This document shows, one piece after another, positions 41,268-44,562 of a stretch of 44,562 bases of DNA. Each line of letters starts with the position of its first letter. Position 1 is the stretch's first letter. Made by a program: the position numbers and the translations under genes. Below the pieces are notes generated by a model. That model worked only from the letters and a program-made list of their open reading frames with translations. It was not told the origin of the DNA and made no database searches. Source of the DNA: an uncultured Bacteroides sp. (GTDB lineage: Bacteria > Bacteroidota > Bacteroidia > Bacteroidales > Bacteroidaceae); the NCBI GenBank assembly GCA_902492205.1, contig CABUKU010000024.1, forward strand, positions 1 through 44,562, in the 5' to 3' direction.

Positions 41268-41992
41268 CAGAATGGTAGTTTATAAATGAGGTTATAGGTA
41301 ACCCCAAGAATCGTTTTTTTATTTGTTCCGAAACCGGGTATATACCAGGCATCTGTGTTTGGATTTTCTTTAACGCTTAGTCTGTTTCTATATCTTAATG
41401 TCCATCCCATTTGGAAATTCTTGATAACTTGTGCTCTTACTCCCACAACAAGTTCAAGCCATTGGGCATTCGATTTTTCACCACTGTAATTGAAAGGTAT
41501 TTCACCTGGCCATATTCCGTCATTGATATTCGGTGCGCTTACATCATATTTGAATGCGGTAAAGCCGTAGCGAAGTCCGACAAACAGATAGCTGTCGGAT
41601 TTCTTTTTATACATAGTATTGTAGTTCAAACCGATACGCCCGAAAGGAGCAGAGGATTTATAGTGAATCCCCTCATCATTTGTAGTGTTTGTTGTTCCGT
41701 ATCCGAGTTCGATTACCGGGAAAAAACGATGTTTCAGATTAACGTCTATGCTTACTTCCGAGCTCAGAAAATCGCTCCCGAAGAACTTTGCACCAATGCC
41801 ATAGGCATCCACTCCAATGGTGATACCATTGTAGAGGGGAGTTTTTTCCTTTTCTTCCAGATCTTTCTTCATAATCTTTTTACCCGGTTGCCGTTGAGGC
41901 TGTGTTTGGGCGAAAGATGAAGATAAGAAGAAAAAGAAACTACTCATCAGTAGCAGTCGAATAGAAGATATGTACGTTATCTTTTTCATCAT
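41267..41992 (-). CDS. DUF6048-like outer-membrane beta-barrel protein
   Basis: The 241-residue protein has a signal peptide ending SSFAQ and a mature part of alternating beta-strand pattern with repeats such as GITIGVDAYGIGAKFFG and PFGRIGLNYNTMYKKKSDSYLFVGLRYGF in shorter form, ending in Phe, so it looks like a small outer-membrane barrel. I recall such proteins as DUF6048, usually next to DUF6452 as here. It overlaps the upstream gene by 53 bp and mntP by one base. Function is unknown. Confidence 0.75.
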   Translation of the reverse strand: MMKKITYISSIRLLLMSSFFFFLSSSFAQTQPQRQPGKKIMKKDLEEKEKTPLYNGITIGVDAYGIGAKFFGSDFLSSEVSIDVNLKHRFFPVIELGYGTTNTTNDEGIHYKSSAPFGRIGLNYNTMYKKKSDSYLFVGLRYGFTAFKYDVSAPNINDGIWPGEIPFNYSGEKSNAQWLELVVGVRAQVIKNFQMGWTLRYRNRLSVKENPNTDAWYIPGFGTNKKTILGVTYNLIYKLPF

Positions 41993-42458
41993 TATCTAAT
42001 AATGGGTTCACAATAGCAAGTGAATCTATCACATGCTTGGTAAATCTGATATTGTCAATGTTGCTGAATACACTGATACCGCAATCCATTGAAATAAAAT
42101 GTTCCCTGTTGGTATGCTCTACCCATAGGGTGTCCGTCACCACATAGGTGGGAGAACTGTATCTGAAAACATAAGTGGTTTCTTTTTGAGTATATCCATA
42201 GGGAACCATGAATGTTTTTACATTTGTTTCTTTATTGATGAGGATGGAATCTCCACCGTTTGTACTGTATCTTGTAAGTACGGTTAAAGTATCTGTAATT
42301 GATATTTCGGTCTTAGGCTGTTCATAACTGAAAAAACGGAACTTAATCATCGGACGCGAAAGCATGCCGCAGTCACTTTCACTGCAACTTACTGTCCAAA
42401 TACCCAGTAAACAGCAAATTATTAAAGCTAAAAACGAAAGTTTCAATATATACCTCAT
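41940..42458 (-). CDS. DUF6452-like lipoprotein
   Basis: The 172-residue product starts with a lipoprotein-like signal (TVSC, Cys about 25) followed by SESDCGM. The rest is beta-rich, with TDTLTVLTRYSTNGGDSILI and TDTLWVEHTNREHFISMDCG motifs, and resembles DUF6452 proteins by context and Cys pattern. It overlaps the GT2 gene by 4 bp (ATGA) and the DUF6048-like gene by 53 bp. It may partner that barrel at the outer membrane; this is inference from gene order. Confidence 0.72.
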   Translation of the reverse strand: MRYILKLSFLALIICCLLGIWTVSCSESDCGMLSRPMIKFRFFSYEQPKTEISITDTLTVLTRYSTNGGDSILINKETNVKTFMVPYGYTQKETTYVFRYSSPTYVVTDTLWVEHTNREHFISMDCGISVFSNIDNIRFTKHVIDSLAIVNPLLDNDEKDNVHIFYSTATDE

Positions 42459-43408
42459 AGCTCTTTTTCTATCTTATAATTGTTGCGTTCGGGAGCATTG
42501 CGTGATATTAACTCACCCACAAATCCCGCAAGGAAAAGCTGTGTACCGATAATCATGGCCGTCAGTGCCAGATAGAAATAAGGGGAATCGGTTACGAGCC
42601 TGTAATCGTGCCCGCTATACATGGCATATAGTTTGGATACTCCTACTATGATAACGGATATAAAACCAATAAAGAACATCAATGAGCCGAGTATACCAAA
42701 GAAATGCATGGGTTTTACTCCGAACTTGGATAAGAACCAAAGCGTAATCAAGTCCAGATAACCGTTGAAAAAACGATTCCAACCACCGAATTTGGTTGTA
42801 CCAAACTTGCGTGCCTGATGCTGAACGGCTTTTTCGCCAATCTTCTTGAATCCGGCATTCTTAGCCAAATAAGGGATGTAACGGTGCATCTCCCCATATA
42901 CTTCGATGTTTTTTACAACCTCTTTGCGATATGCTTTCAATCCGCAGTTAAAGTCGTGCAGGTTATTTATGCCCGATACTTTTCGTGCGGTTGCATTGAA
43001 TAATTTGGTTGGCAGAGTCTTAGACAGCGGATCATATCTTTTCTTTTTCCATCCCGACACCAAATCATATTTTTCCTGTGTAATCATTCTGTATAGTTCC
43101 GGAATTTCATCGGGGCTGTCCTGTAAATCGGCATCCATGGTGATGACAACATCTCCTTCGGCTTTTCTGAATCCGCAGAACAATGCCGGAGATTTCCCAT
43201 AATTTCTACGGAACTTTATTCCCTTTACCGCATCCGATTTAGCTTTCAGGGATTCGATGATTTCCCATGAACGGTCGGTGCTGCCGTCATTAATGAAAAT
43301 AACTTCGTATGAGAAATTGTTTTCATGCATCACTCTCTCAATCCATGCATATAGTTCGGGGAGTGATTCTTCTTCGTTGTATAAAGGAACTACTACAGAT
43401 ATGTCCAT
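42455..43408 (-). CDS. GT2 family glycosyltransferase (DPM1/GtrB-like)
   Basis: A membrane-bound enzyme likely to move a sugar from a nucleotide donor to a polyprenyl phosphate. The 317 residues have the GT-A domain with VVPLYNEEESLPEL, INDGSTDRSWEI and DADLQDSPDEIPEL (the DxD-type metal site), then two C-terminal membrane helices (about 230-255 and 270-295), the standard layout of GtrB/ArnC-type transferases. It starts 3 bp after the DUF4199 stop. The donor and acceptor are unknown. Confidence 0.92.
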   Translation of the reverse strand: MDISVVVPLYNEEESLPELYAWIERVMHENNFSYEVIFINDGSTDRSWEIIESLKAKSDAVKGIKFRRNYGKSPALFCGFRKAEGDVVITMDADLQDSPDEIPELYRMITQEKYDLVSGWKKKRYDPLSKTLPTKLFNATARKVSGINNLHDFNCGLKAYRKEVVKNIEVYGEMHRYIPYLAKNAGFKKIGEKAVQHQARKFGTTKFGGWNRFFNGYLDLITLWFLSKFGVKPMHFFGILGSLMFFIGFISVIIVGVSKLYAMYSGHDYRLVTDSPYFYLALTAMIIGTQLFLAGFVGELISRNAPERNNYKIEKEL

Positions 43409-43411
43409 ATT

Positions 43412-43960
43412 TTATTTTGAATTATTATCTTTTCTTCTTCTTCTCACCAAAAGTGCAGTTGGAATGGCAAGAATACTACCCCATAACACATTGTTGGAAA
43501 TTAGTTGCATGGTTATTTCTATCGGGGTGAATCCTTCGATTACACCAACCGTACTCTTCAGTTGACTTAAAAGTTCTTTCGTGTCGGCAGGTAAATTAGG
43601 TGTATCCAAACTCTGCTGTATCAGCTTTTCATATGAACTTAGAATATGTCCATGATCGATAAACTGGAAATAAACGTAATGTGCCACGGCTACTAACAGT
43701 GCGGCAAACATATACATAAACAAAGTGAATAACCATGCCTGCATGAAATTGATGTATCCTCCACATACTCTGTCTCGATACATACGTGCATAGTAGTATC
43801 CCATGAAAGGTACTCCGATTGTCAGTCCGATAAATAGAAACTGAAAAAAAGGCAGGCTTAGTCCTAACGGGAACAAGATAAATTTCAATATCCAATAAAC
43901 TCCCATATAGGTGCCAAACTGCATGGCATATTTTTGTAAGTACATTCTATTTTCTATCAT
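43412..43960 (-). CDS. DUF4199 family membrane protein
   Basis: The 182-residue protein has about four hydrophobic segments: two in the first 55 residues, one about 80-100 and one at the C-terminus before the basic tail RRRRK. The loop between helices 3 and 4 is polar. This matches DUF4199, a Bacteroidetes family that often precedes a GtrB-like transferase gene. The start at 43960 (MIENRMYLQKYA) was chosen because the longer ATG at 43981 falls inside the -7 element. It is first in the six-gene operon. Confidence 0.82.
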   Translation of the reverse strand: MIENRMYLQKYAMQFGTYMGVYWILKFILFPLGLSLPFFQFLFIGLTIGVPFMGYYYARMYRDRVCGGYINFMQAWLFTLFMYMFAALLVAVAHYVYFQFIDHGHILSSYEKLIQQSLDTPNLPADTKELLSQLKSTVGVIEGFTPIEITMQLISNNVLWGSILAIPTALLVRRRRKDNNSK

Positions 43961-43978
43961 TGTTTTGTAAATAGCGTA

Positions 43979-43986
43979 CAAAAGTA
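43979..43986 (-). promoter_or_regulatory. -7 element of the DUF4199-GT2-mntP-apbE operon
   Basis: TACTTTTG on the minus strand, 18 bp before the start at 43960. The -33 region lacks a clear TTTG. The 166-bp gap up to the SRP RNA promoter is otherwise AT-rich and shows nothing else. Confidence 0.4.
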
Positions 43987-44152
43987 CGATTTTAACCTAA
44001 GAAGTAAAGCGTTTTTCAAATGAAAAAAACTAAAAACAAAGAAATAAAGTGTATTGTTGCCTGTGTTGGGATAAAAATGCATTTTTTTATGATTGTAAGT
44101 TGTTGAGAAGTAAGTATTTAAAAATTAACTCTGAAAAAAGTTTGTGATAGCT

Positions 44153-44183
44153 ATTGCAGGATAACTAAAAATATCTACCTTTG
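44153..44183 (+). promoter_or_regulatory. Promoter of the SRP RNA/tRNA-Thr unit
   Basis: ATTG (44153-44156), 19 bp and TACCTTTG (44176-44183) match the consensus, with the RNA start about 12 bp further on. Confidence 0.65.
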
Positions 44184-44194
44184 CAACCGCAAAC

Positions 44195-44290
44195 GGGTAA
44201 GTCCTATACGGCCAGCTCCCTTCGAATCCTCCAGGGCTTGATCGCAGCAAAGGTAGTTGGTTGTAGCGGCGCGATATAGTAAGCTTACCC
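44195..44290 (+). ncRNA. ffs: Signal recognition particle RNA (4.5S, small bacterial type)
   Basis: The ends GGGTAAG (44195-44201) and CTTACCC (44284-44290) pair. The apical domain has the conserved Ffh-binding core CCAGGGCTTGATCGCAGCAA followed by AGG, equivalent to the asymmetric loop and tetraloop of 4.5S RNA. The size of about 96 nt is normal. It is 4 bp upstream of tRNA-Thr and shares its promoter. Confidence 0.9.
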
Positions 44291-44294
44291 ACCC

Positions 44295-44368
44295 GCCTCT
44301 TTAGCTCAGTTGGCCAGAGCACGTGATTTGTAATCTCGGGGTCGTTGGTTCGAATCCGACAAGAGGCT
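44295..44368 (+). tRNA. tRNA-Thr (anticodon TGT)
   Basis: Acceptor GCCTCTT pairs with AAGAGGC; the D arm has AGCTCAGTTGGCCAGAGC, the anticodon loop contains TGT and the T arm GTTGGTTCGAATCC. CCA is not encoded. Confidence 0.93.
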
Positions 44369-44380
44369 CAAAAAAGTAAT

Positions 44381-44416
44381 AAGCATCTCAACTGCAAGGT
44401 TGGGGTGCTTTTTTAT
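44381..44416 (+). terminator. Terminator of the SRP RNA/tRNA-Thr unit
   Basis: AAGCATCTCAAC (44381-44392) pairs with GTTGGGGTGCTT (44399-44410), 12 bp with two G-U pairs, followed by a T-run. Confidence 0.8.
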
Positions 44417-44450
44417 GTTTTTGGGTACTGCTAACATGTATGGGTATAAT

Positions 44451-44562
44451 GGATCAATGTAAAAGTCTGAGGGCTTTTCTTTTTATGCATATAATTTAGC
44501 GAGTCTGTACAAGAAAAATGCTTTATCTCTTACTCCTCTGAACTGTGCCCTGAACGCTTTGA
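44451..44562 (-). mobile_element. End of an insertion sequence (right copy, inverted)
   Basis: Exact reverse complement of 1-112, carrying the same transposase C-terminus on the minus strand. Together with the left copy it makes the window an interval between two inverted IS copies. Confidence 0.75.
44483..44560 (-). CDS. Transposase C-terminal fragment (partial, 5' end outside window)
   Basis: Mirror copy of 3-80: the last 25 codons plus TAA, identical to the left copy. The remainder lies beyond the right edge. Confidence 0.55.
   Translation of the reverse strand, partial: KAFRAQFRGVRDKAFFLYRLAKLYA

Noticed and set aside
40696..41289. 197-codon plus-strand frame antisense to mntP
   Set aside because: It mirrors almost all of mntP, whose membrane and Asp motifs are clear. 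No promoter, ribosome site or family pattern was seen.
41411..41920. 169-codon plus-strand frame antisense to the DUF6048-like gene
   Set aside because: A shadow of a coding gene with signal peptide and barrel pattern; no support of its own.
44125..44322. 65-codon minus-strand frame over the SRP RNA and tRNA-Thr
   Set aside because: It covers two structured RNAs and their promoter, so the open frame is accidental.
1..44562. Composite transposon
   Set aside because: The content includes core genes (ribH, recF, SRP RNA, tRNAs), unlike transposon cargo. Inverted IS copies or an assembly break explain the ends.

Overview
The window reads as chromosome of a Bacteroidales bacterium, closest in style to Bacteroides or Phocaeicola. 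Three things point there: two SusC/SusD-type polysaccharide utilisation loci (PULs), many lipoproteins with a signal peptide plus Cys, and promoters of the Bacteroidetes type (about TTTG, 19-21 bp, TAnnTTTG). Species cannot be fixed from this sequence alone.

Both ends are the same 112 bp in opposite orientation (1-112 and 44451-44562). Each carries the last 25 codons of a probable transposase reading into the window, so the segment is bounded by two inverted copies of one insertion sequence, or is a contig that broke in that repeat.

Left part (154-12248), core genes: tRNA-Gly and tRNA-Tyr, ribH, a membrane-anchored TPR protein, recF with a DUF721/DciA-like gene, then a minus-strand operon (M3 dipeptidase, small lipoprotein, dCMP deaminase, S41 protease, 5-formyl-THF cyclo-ligase), an LtaS-like phosphoglycerol transferase, a Crp/Fnr regulator and a MarC protein.

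Middle part, PUL 1 (12238-27102), alpha-glucan use: minus-strand lacI, MFS sugar transporter and GH65 phosphorylase diverge from plus-strand susC, susD, two SusE/SusF-like lipoproteins and a GH13 lipoprotein amylase. The inferred flow is surface binding and cleavage of starch-like glucan, TonB-dependent import, inner-membrane transport of maltose, and cytoplasmic phosphorolysis. PUL 2 (27726-37949): two GH92 alpha-mannosidases, each with its own promoter, diverge from a second susC, susD and SusF-like set, suggesting use of mannose-containing glycans.

Right part (38040-44416): an M48-like protein with a broken zinc motif, then a six-gene minus-strand operon (DUF4199, GT2 glycosyltransferase, DUF6452, DUF6048, mntP, apbE), and plus-strand SRP RNA and tRNA-Thr.

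The most unusual signal is non-coding. All three convergent junctions that have room between the genes (10516-10776, 27103-27725, 37950-38039) hold degenerate arrays with a strict period near 22 bp. Two of them are preceded on the minus strand by near-identical consensus promoters (TTTG-N20-TATATTTG), as if the arrays were transcribed as small RNAs. I know no named family that matches.
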